In this document: positions 12,788 through 25,854 of the stretch, piece by piece
Numbering within the stretch: the stretch's first letter is position 1
How the letters are laid out: every line of letters begins with the position of its first letter
Source of the DNA: Anticarsia gemmatalis
Lineage: Eukaryota > Arthropoda > Insecta > Lepidoptera > Erebidae
Length of the DNA stretch: 64,000 nt
NCBI RefSeq assembly: GCF_050436995.1
Contig: NC_134756.1
Coordinates: 1,736,001 to 1,800,000 of the forward strand
Reading direction: 5' to 3'
Made by a program: the position numbers and the translations under genes
Notes under the pieces: model-generated
The model's input: the letters and a program-made list of their open reading frames with translations, nothing else
Told to the model about the DNA's origin: nothing
Database searches by the model: none

Positions 12788-13997
12788 TAAGCCACTCAGC
12801 CGCCGAATAACAACACATAACTTAATATCCCCATCCTCTGGCAGCCCTAATCCTGAGTAATGCCAAGAATATTTAAGAAGACCTCTCTTAATAACAGTTT
12901 TCTGAGCGTCGTTCTTTATTTATTGCTGCCTTCATATTGGCCAAACTTGGCTCTCCCCTCCCCTGCACCGCCGAGTGCCCTCCTCATTATTCTGTGAGGA
13001 GTTTTTATGTTCCTTTTAATAATAGTTTGTTGTTTATTGAATGTTTTGAGTTGATTATGAGACTGTGCTTTTTTAAGGTGAGGGAGTGTGTGATACATTT
13101 TTTCTAGTGGAAATGTATCTATATAAGTATGTATTTAGAAGTATATGAGTATGTTTACCAATTATTTGGTTACCATAGTAAAAGCCCTGTTTAGCTTTGT
13201 GCGCGTTGTAAAAAAAAGAAAAAACATGTCATGAGTAGGTTTAGGTGAAAAGCCGAAAGCCTTTAGAAAAAATTCTCCAATCGAATTTTTATGAATTATC
13301 AACTCAACAAAGATTTTGTGCTTTATGGTACCTTATTACATTAACGAATTAAGATTTCTTCAAACCATTGCCTAGATTTCATTCGGTAGGATACTTTCTT
13401 GCACTTTATATAATATGTAACTAGATTGCATGACTGTATGTATTTTAGGATGTAGTTAATACTTATCGATAATAATAAAATACGTATATGTAAAAGGTTT
13501 TTACTCCATGATTAAAACCCACCACTGCGACACAACAAACCAATCTCAAACACAAATAAAACAAAACAAAAACACATCGTAATATCAACCCATCAAAAAG
13601 TGCCTTTTGAAAAGTTCCAAAGATTGCTCGCACTAGCAATTTCGCTTTGAACTACAGTTTTATACATTGTGGTCATTTTTTCATAGACTTGGCCTGTTTT
13701 TCGACTATAAGCCTAAAATACGCGCCAACACGAATACGTTCACGCTCGTTGAATTGCAAAAAGGAGAAATAGGGCTTTGGGAAAACTGTGAACGAATTGT
13801 TTTGTGGTTTCATCTGTACTGGGCTTTTTGGACATGAATGGGCGAATATGACGGATATGAAAACGCAAAAATGTGTAGCTGTAAATTGATTCACGTTTTT
13901 TGACTGAAGCATTGCTTATTGCTTTAAGATAGAAACAAGATACTACACGTTGTTTGTAGAATACAAAAGGAAGAAACTCCTGAAAGGAGTTAAAAGA

Positions 13998-14275
13998 TCA
14001 TTCATTCATTCATTCATATCGTATGGTTAGTGGTCAACCTAGTGTCAAAGTTGTTCAAGCCGCCCGTAAGGCCTTTGGCATGGCTTGACGACTGTTATCT
14101 TAGTAGACAACAACCGGGACCGACTTTTTACGTGCCCTCCGAAGCACGGAGACGCCCAGCTCAAATACCACTATGCGGTCACCCATCCATAGAATGACCG
14201 CGCCAACGGTTGTTTCACCCACAGATCTATGTCAGACCGGTGAGCGCAACTGGCTATGGGCGCCTCAAAAGAATA
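13998..14275 (-). mobile_element. 5S-like SINE, second subfamily, copy 1
   Basis: Read on the minus strand it has GGATGGGTGACCGC (5S C-box), then CTCCGTGCTTCGGAGGGCAC, then CGGTCCCGGTTGTTG, and finishes in CCATACGAT with an (ATGA)-type tail, seen on + as the ATTC microsatellite at 13999-14017. The core block resembles the core of the 3189 family. Confidence 0.6.
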
Positions 14276-14984
14276 TTGATTGACTGATTAATGTCATTTA
14301 AAATCTTTTGCGAATTTTTAATATTGCAGATCACTCCACGCAGCGTTTGAGGGATTATAAAAAAATACTTTTCTTATCTACAAATTACAACAGTCTGCCA
14401 TAATGTAGATAATAGAGTTTTTCATCGTTTAGGGTACGTTTGTAAATCAGTATACATGACCGTTTACATTTGTCTTTAACTTTAATGAGTATATATTATG
14501 ACTCAGGCGTAGGTAAATTTTTAATGTGTTATGAAAACATATGGAGTCCGAAAAGTATAAAAAGTAAGCATATTGTAAAGTATGTATGTCCTGTGTGGAG
14601 TCAAAATTATCTCTTCAATGACCGTCGCCTGTCGTTAGGAATAAGGTTTTACGAGGCCGTGGCATTTTTAGTACCCAGTGTTTTAGGGCTATAAATAAAT
14701 TACATAAGCTATTATGAGTCTTGATATTATACTGTCGTTTGGAAGGACCTTTTTACTCATACAAGACTAGCCTTGAATTAAAGTCTTGTCTACTCACGTT
14801 ATCAGGAAAATGAAATGATGCCTTGATAATATTTGTGTTAATTATACTTCCCCATTTAAAATCTCTGCAGATTATTATTTCATTTTTATATCCTTCCTTA
14901 GTGCAGCTTATTCCTAGCTGATCTCCTTCTTTATTCATATACATTTGCCCTAAAAAAATACCACAAACATTTAAAAATACAATT

Positions 14985-15033
14985 AAATCTAGGATTTTTT
15001 GTTCTTAGTTAACTTAACATAAAATCCTAGATT
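14985..15033. repeat. Inverted repeat around a TTAGTTAACTTAA-type centre
   Basis: AATCTAGGATTTT (14986-14998) and AAAATCCTAGATT (15021-15033) are perfect complements 22 nt apart. Possibly the ends of a tiny MITE. Confidence 0.7.
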
Positions 15034-15388
15034 GGTACTTAGTACATACCCTAATATTTAGACCACCTAAGAATCATAACGCCGAATGCAATTTCATGTC
15101 TACAAATCAACCTGTAGTCTGATATATCTTGGGATATGATTGAAATACGGAATAGATATCAAAACAAAGGGGATGTAGACATCAAACTTGTATTCGTGAG
15201 ATCGCGAGTCGTACGTGACAAAAAGACTTTTTATATGTAGAGACAAATAAAGATATGAGGAACGAATGTTAATGTGCGAAAAGACATATTGTTTTGAGAA
15301 AAGATTTTTTGTGTGATCTGATTTATTCGATTTCGGAAGTACAAATGCTGATCTTGGTATTTTTGGTATAACATCTATATATAGTTAA

Positions 15389-15635
15389 CTAGCTGACCCG
15401 CGCAACTTCGCTTGCGTCACCTTAGAGAATGGGTTAAAATTTCCCCGTTTTTGTAACATTTTTCGTTGCTACTCCGCTCCTAATGACCGTAGCGTGATGC
15501 TATATAGCCTATAGCCTTCCTCGATAAATGGGCTATCTAACACTGAAAGATTTTTTCAAATCGGACCAGTAGTTCCTGAGATTAGCGCGTTCAAACAAAC
15601 AAACAAACTCTTCAGCTTTATTATATTAGTATAGA
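15389..15635 (-). mobile_element. Non-autonomous Helitron, complete copy
   Basis: Reverse-oriented copy of the 2566-2833 family. On + it starts CTAGCTGACCCGCGC and ends near TATTAGTATAGA. The full internal sequence, with the AAACAAACAAAC tract, is present. Confidence 0.85.
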
Positions 15636-15728
15636 TTTCGACCTTTAAGTGTGAGTTAGACTTGGAAGTCTAAGGTTCCGTTGATTGAAAAAGTGATTTG
15701 ACAGCTTGATATGCGCTATTTATAGGGA

Positions 15729-15772
15729 CGCTGCCCCGCCGCCGCCGCCGCGGCCGGCCCGTACCGTGCCGC
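15729..15772. repeat. CCG-rich low-complexity tract
   Basis: CCCCGCCGCCGCCGCCGCGG followed by CCGGCCCG. An isolated GC-rich simple repeat with no adjoining open frame. Confidence 0.7.
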
Positions 15773-16094
15773 AATACTAATATCGTGATATCTCCTAAAC
15801 TATATGTCTAAATAACACACTGTAAACTGCAAAAATAATCTAAATTAAATGCTCGTGATGATGAACTTACTTATTTTGATAAGGATATATGTATTATTGG
15901 TTATATCACCAGTTAAACATCACCCAACGAATTAAATGTTTTTTTAATACAGAAAAGTAGTTTTTGTGACTTAAATAAAAAAGCTGGATATATGTCATCG
16001 CGGACTTTTTTGTAGAACTAATAAAGACCAATGTTTTTGCTATACATTGTTCTTACTTGTATCCAACGGTATAAGCGGCGCACGCACAAATGCA

Positions 16095-16280
16095 ATCTTC
16101 AAATAGATTTTTTTTCTGACTTCTTGGACATAAATCGCTATAACTCAGCTAATATAGTTTCTATGTATTTCAATTATATATAAAAACCTGTCGGAGAAAA
16201 TACTCTTTCTATTAGTGAAAACCGCATCAAAATCCGTTGCGTAGTTTTAAAGTTTTATGCATACGAAGGGACTACAGACA
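16095..16280 (+). mobile_element. RTE-like LINE 3' fragment, diverged
   Basis: GCATCAAAATCCGTTGCGTA, GTTTTAAAG and a short ACAGACAAAA tract resemble other RTE tails. Ends are not defined. Confidence 0.4.
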
Positions 16281-19118
16281 AAATGGGCGACTTTGTTTTA
16301 TACTATGTAGTGATTATCGTTATCGTGGATTAACCGGTAATAGGTCCGTTAAGATTCTTTGTATTGTTTTTTGAGTTTTTCCAATAATGTAGAGTAAAAG
16401 ATTCTCTAGCTTTTGAAGCCTTTGACATGTTGGAGAACTACGTGCAGCAAGCATTTGGTATACAAAATTACGTGATTACTTGAAAAATATCTTGATAGTA
16501 GCTCGGTTGTTCATCTTTAGTCGGAGGTGACAGCATATTCCTCCACTCAAGTTACTATAGCATATTGAACTCAATCTTTCATACTCACCCGTTCACTGAC
16601 TGAATCAGCAATCAGTTTTACAGCATATGAATAAGTTTCAGTTAACTTATCAGCAAGTTAATGCATGAAAACAGCTGTCAAAATTCTATCAGACAAGGTA
16701 TCCAATACTTATCCAGTGTTGTTATCAATATAACAGTTATTAAATCGCGTCTGATTACAATCTACACAATGTCATTTGATATTCAAACAAGTGATTGTAA
16801 TTCATAATATTTATATGAACTTGCAATACATTAAACAGTCTGTGAGTTATGACTTAAGGAATGACCGCACAGAAGCATACCTGTGTAGGCTGTATAATAT
16901 CATATTGTTTTGATAAATTAAGTGAGTGTGTAGAACAATGATTATGTGATACAAATATTACTATAGAATTGATGTATGCACCAAATATTTGTATAATCCA
17001 TATAGTTGTTTCAGGCTTGGTTTTATTTTATTATCATTGTTTGTACGTTTATAAAAATCATTAATCTACGACACTCGATTAGTATTTTGCTATTGCTATG
17101 CAAGGCTTTATTACGGTCAATCTTTTTCGAAATGCTTAGAATTTTAACACATAGGTAGGTTAAGAGTAGGTACGTATAATAATTTTGACATATTGGTTTT
17201 ATTCAATTTAATACACAGCAGGTTAAATTACGCGAATAATTTATAGAGCTGTCTTAAAAAAACCTAAACACTTAAACAACTGTAGATTTTTACTTTAAGT
17301 GTGTCGATAATATAATCGATGCGAATAATTTTCTTTAAACTTCAACTACATAGATCTTAAAAATAAACCTAAAACTAAACTCTCTTAGGCAGTTAGCGTC
17401 AATTTAAAACATTACCCAGATGTATCAGATACGTTCAGTTTAAGTAAGAAAGTGAATGTGTTAGTGGAATTAATTCGAGCACTTTCTAAACTTTTCATCG
17501 GCACATATGAGCTATTGTTTCGTACACACACTGAATGTTTAATGTCATTCTTTTTTACTATTTAAGTAACGTTTTAATTGTTTATTTACATATTACTTTT
17601 ACATTCACCTAATTCTGTTTGAGTTGATTAAGATTATATTCACTTTGTCAAACGATTATTTCACAGGCGGTTGGAAAGTCAAATGCTTAACTTAGCTTCG
17701 GAAAGTTTAGAAGAATCCTTAGTATTAATCCAGGGGCGTAAATCAGTTTTAAAACGATAGATAATTAAAAATCAAAAGGAGCAGAATTGGCCACGTTGTT
17801 CGTGGATTGTTGCATACGACACGGTCTAAAGTCGTCTCACCAATAAAACTACACATTATCACAAATTCTTCTCAAAAGACTATCTCATTCAACCTTTTAC
17901 TTTCTTAAAAGTCACTGAATTCTTTGTCAGACCAGTCTGCGTCATCTTTTTGGGCTGAGACGTACCCTGAAAAGCTTCCTTTTCTTAGAAAATGCTACAG
18001 ATTCTTCTTTGAGGTCGAACTCTCACGACAGTCTTACTTGACTTTCTGCAAGAAAACCACCCCATTGCTACTATAACACAAAAAAAAAATAAGAACGCGC
18101 GCCAGACAGCTCAAATTTGATCAAAATCAGTTACTAATTCATCTCAAATATCAGTCAAACGTTAGGTCCAGACATGCTTGCATGAGAACACATCTCTAGT
18201 TTCAACCAGTCACCTGAAGCCTGTCACGGTACACTGTTTACTATTATTACCAGCTACTGATCTTTGTATTGGTCATCTGATCGTAGACGCATAACGATAT
18301 TTTGAAGAGTAGAAAAGGCACTGGTATTTGGTCTTTGGATTTTAATCCCTTTAGTGATACGTACTTACTTTAGTTTTAGCTCTGACTATAAACATTGTGT
18401 GGTGTTGTCTGTCAGTTGTCGAGTCCCGACATTGCTCATGAAATCATGGATATTCTCACTAGTCTTCCAAGATTTTTCGACCGGATCAGTACGTCGTTTG
18501 ATTCCCAGAAAGGTCTCTTAATTTTTGTAAAATGCTTTGTTGCACTTGGCTATTACGAGCATAATATCAATACGCACCTAGAAAAAATTACACTTTCTTT
18601 TTAGGAGTAGGCAAATTCAAATGTACGATTCGATCGATTCTAAAAACATTTTTACTTCATTGACACATATAAAATTAAAGACACCTTGAGAATCAATTAA
18701 AATTCTTATTCGCTAACCTTTTCGAGCAATTAGTTAGTGTTTCTCTAATATTCGCTAGTGAATTTCATGTACCAAATCTTCACAACTACAGATACTTGTG
18801 AGAGTATCGTGAGAATGTTGGTAGCGTGTCCCGTTTCAGGCGAGACACGGTCCACTCAACACGGTAACTTTACACTTCAACCTGATGCCTATATACATAT
18901 AAGATCGTACATATGTATGTTTAATAGCTAGGTAGCATGGGAGAGTATTATGTACAGGGAACAAACTTAGATTGGAGACGGCAACCGATGGTTCGTCAAG
19001 TTCGGTGTAGTTAGTTCTTATAAAGGCTAGTAAAAGATGGCATTAGTATACCTTAGATAGATTATTGATATTCAATCTTGCAGTTGATTTCGTATATAGA
19101 AATTCACCGTCAAACGAC

Positions 19119-19149
19119 AACCGTCAAACCTAGGATAGGTTTGACGGTT
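19119..19149. repeat. 13-bp perfect hairpin
   Basis: AACCGTCAAACCT and AGGTTTGACGGTT pair around a 5-nt loop, 50 bp from the MITE at 19200. Related CCGTCAAA words occur just upstream. Confidence 0.8.
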
Positions 19150-19199
19150 AAATGTGCTTCAAATTGACCACTGATATTTTAAGTGCCTTAGAAGATGAG

Positions 19200-19311
19200 T
19201 ATGCGTATCTCACGTGTTGACAACTAGTGTCCGTCAAATTGATGGTAACTATACAGTACATTGTGGCTTTCAAAATGGCTTTCAAATAGTTGTCAATTGA
19301 GATACGTAATA
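19200..19311. mobile_element. MITE, GTATCTCA..TGAGATAC family, short copy
   Basis: Ends TGCGTATCTCACGTGTTGAC and GTTGTCAATTGAGATACGTA are imperfect inverted repeats. The interior CGTCAAATTGATGGTAACTA is shared with 41478-41632. Confidence 0.65.
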
Positions 19312-22300
19312 GCCACCCTGATGATATCTAAGTATGACATAGGGATTTTTAATGCTTGCACTTTATATATTTTTTCAATAAGATGCAGCATTAGTATTAA
19401 GAATGATCTTAGTCAGCAATTTGCGGAGATGATGCTGAATTGCTGACTATAACCATTTTTTGTCACTTGAAACTTCTAAAAAATTGTTGATTAAGTCATA
19501 ATATCGACTCTATCTTATTATGCTACAATAATAAGTTGATTCACGCTATATGATGTAATAATAAAACTATAAAATATATGAAATAAAGACATAAATATTT
19601 TTTCGGACAAAATAATAACGAATGACATGATTTACATACAATACAAAAGTTCCCACATTAGGAAAGGTATTTCAAAAGTAATTACTTAATGTTGGAAAAT
19701 AACAACTATACATACCCAGAACATAAAATCATTCACAAAATTATTTCATAATAATAAATTTGGAAAACATCATGCATTCAAGTATTTCTCGTAAATTCGC
19801 AGTTGTGATAATGTTAATGTTCCCGGTGAAACGGAACCTATGTCTTCCCATGGAATGGGATCTATAACTTAATTTTATTTCATCAGAATTATGCCTAATA
19901 GTTTAACCATTAAAACCTTAAACTAGCATATTGCCAGTCCTCCGCATGTATTGCTTCAGTTTTGTTGAAAAAAGAAGCCTTTTATCACTTCTCATAATGT
20001 AATCTATATCCAAATCGAGTCACACACACACATGCAAACAGTACAGTAGCAGGGCTGATAGACAATAAACTGACTAACAAATTATATCGATCATTCAACC
20101 ATTTTTATAAAAGAAACCAATAATAATAATGGGTCAGGAAACGTCAAGTGTACGACGGTTTCCCCCCCTCTTCTAATAGTTTAACAATGGAAAAGGCAGG
20201 TAGATGGATTATACTTGCACTTTTTCTAACACATTTTGATCAAGACTACTGTTAGGCTAGGTAGGCTACTGTTGAGATATTGGTTTATAGAATCCAACTT
20301 TGTAATCTCTGACACTTTGTCTCTCAAGTCACTTTTATCATTCGTAAATGTGGTCACGACTGCCCCTCGCACATAGGCCTTTTGAGTCAGAAACGAAAGT
20401 GCACTTATTCTACCTGACACTACCTTAATTGTGTGTATGCCATAAGAATTTCATGATGTCTCCAAAAATAACTAAGTTACAAATCGAACTCGTACAAAGA
20501 TGATCAAGTTTTTCTCTTTGAACGCTTCCACTGTAAAGTTCTGCTTTACGAGTTAGCATAAGAACAATCAACTTGAAATGTAACCTCGAAATGTTACAGT
20601 CAAAATAATTTCGCAACAGCAATACCTACACATGATATAAGCGAGCAGTGAATCCGATTCATCAATCCATTGAATTCCGTACAATGGTTTGTTCAATAGC
20701 GCACGTCACGGTACGGGCGCGGGCGCACCCAGTGCAGGGCGGCGTGGGAAGTGCCGGCAGTGAATCTGCGTGGCGGAGTATTAGAATACCCTGTTAATAA
20801 ATGAATATTTATGTCATTACAAGCATGAATGCTTTAAAAACTGTAACCTGTCTTACGAAAAATCTTCTATACCTAATATAAAATTGAATCACAAGTTGCG
20901 AAGCGCAAATCTCGGTAGCAGTTGAACCGATTTCGCTAATTCGTTTTTTACAATACAAAAAAATAAATAAATAATCGACTGTAAGGCTGTAAGAAGTTCA
21001 CTGTGTCAGCTGGTTTTAAATATTATCTTAGGTTCCCCTGGGTCTTTCAGAAAAGCTATTTAACAGGATTGCTAAATTGCAATTTGCAAGAACTGTCGGG
21101 TGATTTAAGTCTTCCAGTCGTACATGTGTAGCTACCGGGCTAGCTAGCTTTGAGTAAAAAATGTTTCGCATTTAATATTAGAAAAATTTAGAACAAAAAA
21201 ATATTTTTAGTTATTTTACACGTGTTTTTAAAGAAAGCTCTTCTTCAATCTTCAAATACGCAATTGTAATTTCAATAATGATTTAATAAATACCTATCTA
21301 TATTATCATTCGTAACAACCAGTTCATGCACATCATTTGTACTCCACAATGCCATTGTATGAAAATACAGCCGGTAAGAGCCGGTTTACCTTTGATTTTT
21401 TACCGTCAAGCGACAGTTTGCCGGCAGTTTTTTACCGTCATGCCGGAGATGGTAAACATACTGTTGAATGAGTCTTGGAAATAAAGCTAGTATGTCAAGT
21501 ATAGGTTTCTAGTGAAAGAGATTGACATTGTTTAATGGAACCTATTGTTGATTTACTTGGAAGTAATTTCTTTATGATTGAGAATATTATGCTGTCTGTG
21601 TGGCGCGGTATAGACGTCGCCAAACAACTTGAACAAAATTTGCTTTATTAGAAATTAAACAGAATGTAGTGTCCTCTACACTTGGTTGGCTGTAATACCT
21701 GTCAGGTGGTCGAAGCTGAAACGCCGTCGCCTTTGCTCAAAACTATTATACCTAAACTGACCTAAAATTCGTTAACTAAGATGTAGCGAAATTGTTCAAG
21801 TTGTTTGGCGGCAGCTATACCTAGTGTAATCGACTGTTGATCATTCGATTCGATGATTTATATTGAAATGTTTCTTGATAGTAGACAGGAATTAAGTGAT
21901 GGTCCCGGAAAATGCAAATAGGCTCATCACATTTAACCGTATACTTGATCGTAATCTTTGTCACATATCGAGAAGATAATTGTGAAGAATTAGCGATCAC
22001 ATAGAGGTCCTTTAAATAGGTTTAAGATTTTTCTCTTTTCTAGAAAATCTACTTTGAATGTTACACTGATACAGTATTTTGACTTCATTGCACGCAAATT
22101 AGCAAAAAATATGCACTCGTAAAACAGCAACAAATATGGTTTTAAAGCGCTGCTTTGGCGTACAGAAAACTTTACTATATAATTAGTCAAAACGAACAAA
22201 CTTCTTGTCCCATACAAAAATAGCCACAGACCGACATATTGACCTTTTCAGATTTCATTGTGTAATAAATGGTAGCAGTCTGACTGACCTAAATGTTCCA

Positions 22301-22757
22301 AGTATAGATGACATTTGAAACCAACCGGGAACTGAAGGAATAAATAAAACTGTAGTTGTCATAGCGAAACCTATCTATTTGCCTTATGGAAATACTCAAA
22401 AACTTTATCTCAAGAAGAATTTGACAGAATGACAGTCTCTTTTTAACAAGTCGAACCATGCCCGGTAGATATTTTGAATGGCGAAATGAGGGTGAACTTC
22501 ATATCAAACACCTATGCACCTTCAAAGCAAAAGACAATTGCAAATTACATACTAGATTAACGTATTTCTGAAATGTAAGGATTTTTCAAATTAGTCCAGT
22601 GCTTTCGGAGATTTCCTTTTACAATCAAATTCATGTTTTGTATGTATGTATGTATTTCGTTATAACAGCAAAATTGATTTGTTCGCAAAGGTTTGAACAA
22701 CTTTATCAAAAATATAACTTATCGACCACAGACCACAAATTATTGGTCTAGTATATC
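19312..22757. other. AT-rich non-coding DNA
   Basis: No exon recognised. Contains the GC patch at 20699-20778 and a stretch near 21370-21480 with repeated CCGGTAAG and TACCGTCA words of unknown origin. Confidence 0.4.
20699..20778. other. GC-rich patch, function unknown
   Basis: About 80 bp rich in CpG (GGTACGGGCGCGGGCGCACC) in AT-rich surroundings. Neither strand gives a convincing exon. A promoter is possible. Confidence 0.3.
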
Positions 22758-23546
22758 TGTTACGGTAAATGTGGATAGTGCGGTTATTATGTACAATTAC
22801 CGGGAACTATGCATAATTACCAGTGCTCGTGGTAAAGGTTGTAAAAAATTTCGAATTAATCACATTTACCCGTAATTATATAAAATTACCATACCCCCTT
22901 AGTAAATGTAGTAAATAATGAAACCAACCATCGAAATCAAATGTTTATTAATATAAAAACAATTCTAGTCCTAATTATAATAAAATTTGGTTACAAACAA
23001 CATCAGTCAAACAATTCTACTTCTTAAATATCAAGAGATCAAACCTTCTGTTTGGTTAAGCAAAACATAAAATATATTCTTATTAAATTAACAAATCAAA
23101 TATCAAAAAACCAAACCTCTTGTTTGGTTAAAAAAAGCAAAAATTATACTGTTATTATAAAATGAAGAAGTCAAGTATCTAAAAACCAATATTTAAAAAA
23201 AATATATAATCTTATAAAAATTAAATCAAATAAAATTAACAATTGGCAGGCAATTATCAGTAGAACTCTTGAAATTCTTTATCTTTTATTTATTTCTGCA
23301 GGTCCGAAATTTGTGACATTTGGAATTGCAGAGTACTTGTGTTTTCTTGCACTTGCAGCGATTTGAATTGCATTCTGTTAGCATTTTATTTCAAAGCTTA
23401 AATCAACATTCACCATGGTCGCGCGGAAGCTTTATATAATTACCGGTAAATGTGGATAATTCACTACATTTACCATGTGCGTAGGTGATTATTCATAATT
23501 ACCGGTAATTATAGATAATTACCGATTGCTCACATTTACCGTAACA
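22758..23546. mobile_element. 789-bp TIR DNA transposon, Ginger-like
   Basis: Perfect 16-bp inverted ends TGTTACGGTAAATGTG..CACATTTACCGTAACA, flanked by TATC at 22754-22757 and 23547-23550. Both end regions repeat GGTAATTAT/ATAATTACC units. TGT..ACA ends with a 4-bp duplication fit integrase-related Ginger elements. A Cys-rich minus-strand coding remnant (23286-23384) supports this. No integrase core remains, so this is an internally deleted, non-autonomous copy. Confidence 0.65.
23286..23384 (-). pseudogene. Cys-rich C-terminal remnant of a Ginger-type transposase
   Basis: A 32-codon open frame ending in a stop, containing NRCKCKKTQVLC and NSKCHKFRTC followed by RNK. The spacing C-x4-C-x-C-x6-C-x3-CH-x4-C-x-N resembles the Cys-rich tail of transposases and their domesticated relatives in insects. 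Stops lie directly upstream in the same frame, so only the end of the gene survives. The family assignment is from memory of the motif. Confidence 0.45.
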
Positions 23547-23550
23547 TATC

Positions 23551-25479
23551 TATTAAATAATTAGTTTAACATAAAACTGATTATTACTTCCTATTGATTC
23601 CGAGTTATTTATGAAGATACTATTTTCTGCCGCCTTTGTCCAAAGGGAAATCTTTCCCGGATCTCGCGACTATTTCCCGGGATTAAAGTATTTGTTCCTT
23701 GAAACATAATGTTGCTTTCTTTTTGTTGTAACATTTTTTAAATAGTTTTAGTAGCTGCACAGATAACGCTTTTTTATAAATAGACTTGTATTGAGGTCAC
23801 TGATTTTAATAGACATGTGATTGAATTATGCGTTAATTGAAGTTCATCATTGTTGATATTATTCTAACCTACAAATATAATTATTTTGTTGAAGCGAAAT
23901 CGGAGACAGTGGTGCTAAAATTATTTTCAGTTTTTTCATCCTAAACGTCACATCAATTTGATATTGTTTTTATAGCTATTATTGACTATTTTTTTCCTTT
24001 TCTGTCCCACTGCTGGCATCTTATCACGTTTAAATGGCGAAATGAAAAAAAAATGCTATCTATGGCAGCACCTAGATATACTCAAGGCCCAACTCGTACC
24101 TCATTCCGGGATACCTCCACCCTAACCAAGTAATGAAAGTATTTACTTAGCATTTGTTTAGCTTTATATCTCTTAGAAAATATTCAAGATCTCTATTTCT
24201 AAATACTGTTTAAAGCTATGTCAGCGTGGGAATTCCAACCCTGACTCCTATTTTCACGATTTTAATCCATCAAATAAGGACAGAGATATCTTCAAATCTC
24301 ACTATATTTCAATAGTTTTATATTTCTTTAGAAAATATTCAATCAATTCGTCCGGTAACAGTCAGTTGGCAAATAGCAATACACGTAGAATTTGTATTAG
24401 TAGCGAGTGCTCTCCGCTTTCAACACGACATAGTGAGACATAGTTGTAGGCTTTCACGGCGATATCTGTTGTGGCAACAAGATGGACGCGATTTTAATCT
24501 TTGTGCACATTTATTCTTATTTTGTTGAAGTTTAGAATGTAGAAGAGAGTGGTTTTGCTTATATTTCCTTAATCTGGTTAAGAGTATCAGCTGGACAAAG
24601 ACCTCACCTTTTCCTCCTAAATGAACCTATTGGCGCCTAGATCCGGTTTGTTTATAATTCTGGAAAAATCTATGCTATGATTGTGTAGGTTTCTTTTAAG
24701 TTTATATAGTACCAGTTTTTCGACCCTTATATTATTATGATTTTCTTGGACAGGACGGACAGGAGAAATAGTGATTGTTATGATTTTTTCATACATTCAC
24801 ACCGTTAGCGGTGAAGTGATCGTAAGGAAACTATACTTGAGGGTTCTACGATTTTTTTTCTGGGGGAATGCAAACTACCTAACTAGCCTATGGTTACCAT
24901 AGTGTACTTACATCCCATCTCTTCTTTCAACTAGTGGACTAAGTAAAGGTTTCTATCACAGTCATTTATAATACACATCGTTGCTCATTATGTTCACACA
25001 TTCCACACATAATTATAATTATATTATTATTAATTCTCGGAGAAAGTATACGTTGCGTTTATGAATAAAATACATAAATTAAAGTAAATAGTTTCCTAAA
25101 AAATATACTTTTTTAAGTTTAATATCTAGAAGAAAATAAGTTATACCTATATATTTTCGTCCAAGTTTTGATTGGTGTCTTAGCAGTATATACCTTAACT
25201 TTGGCAAGATTTGAACATGGGATATGCAATGTTTCTAAGATCATTTTCCTACTCAACCTAAGTCATTTTATTGTAGCTAAGAAAGTTCAGGTTGCTGTCT
25301 TATACGGTGAATATATATGTACTTTCTCGGAAATCTATTAAAATGTTCAACACCTCTGTCTATTGACTAGAAACAAATACAAAAAGTCACGATGTTTAAC
25401 TTGAATATTTTGTTCAAACGTTACACATGACTACAGAAATCAATACCGACGTACTACAATACAAATCCCGGCAAAATTA
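23551..25479. other. AT-rich non-coding DNA
   Basis: No exon recognised. A short SINE-tail scrap (TGTCCCACTGCTGGCA) is near 24003. Confidence 0.4.
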
Positions 25480-25610
25480 CATTAGCGCGTGACGTCATGC
25501 CAGAGACAACCCACCTATTGGCGCGTTTTGTTTATCACTCTGTTATCTGTGCCTGGCAATTAGTCACTACGGTACGTACAAACGTGCACACGTGCGAACG
25601 TCGTTTTTAA
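25480..25610. promoter_or_regulatory. Promoter-like CpG-richer patch with CRE site
   Basis: Contains a palindromic CRE (TGACGTCA, 25490-25497) and a CACGTG E-box within an unusually CpG-rich stretch (GGTACGTACAAACGTGCACA). Placed upstream of the 29-codon ORF. No transcription start can be proven from sequence. Confidence 0.25.
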
Positions 25611-25764
25611 ATCCAATTTAACAAAACGCCCACTTTTTTAAAACAATTTTTTTGACATTTAAATTTCAAATGTGACGTTTCGGATTTTTTAAATATTTTT
25701 TTTTAATTAGTGTAGTGCTTTTGTTTTCGAGTTTTGAATTCGGAAGTGTATTTTTTTTTTCAAA

Positions 25765-25854
25765 ATGTCGTTTTTATTTGAAATAGGTGTTATATCGTTA
25801 AGTATAACGAGTTTGGTTATAATAGTTGTTATTTATGTTACGTTTTTCGATTGA
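25765..25854 (+). CDS. Possible 29-residue transmembrane micropeptide ORF
   Basis: ATG in a good insect context (CAAAATGTCG) opens a 29-codon frame: MSFLFEIGVISLSITSLV, then IIVVIYVTFFD and a stop. It has one hydrophobic stretch long enough to span a membrane. A promoter-like patch lies just upstream. T-rich DNA makes hydrophobic peptides by chance, and no homologue is recognised. It could equally be an upstream ORF in a 5' UTR or nothing. Confidence 0.2.
   Translation: MSFLFEIGVISLSITSLVIIVVIYVTFFD

Larger units (their letters stand above)
15636..19199. other. AT-rich non-coding DNA
   Basis: Apart from the CCG tract, the diverged RTE tail near 16095 and a hairpin at 19119, nothing recognisable. 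Confidence 0.45.

Noticed and set aside
13673..13912. 79-codon minus-strand ORF as a gene
   Set aside because: No recognisable domain and no supporting signals; length is expected by chance in 64 kb.
15729..15772. GC-rich coding exon
   Set aside because: Simple CCG repeat with no usable splice sites or continuing frame.
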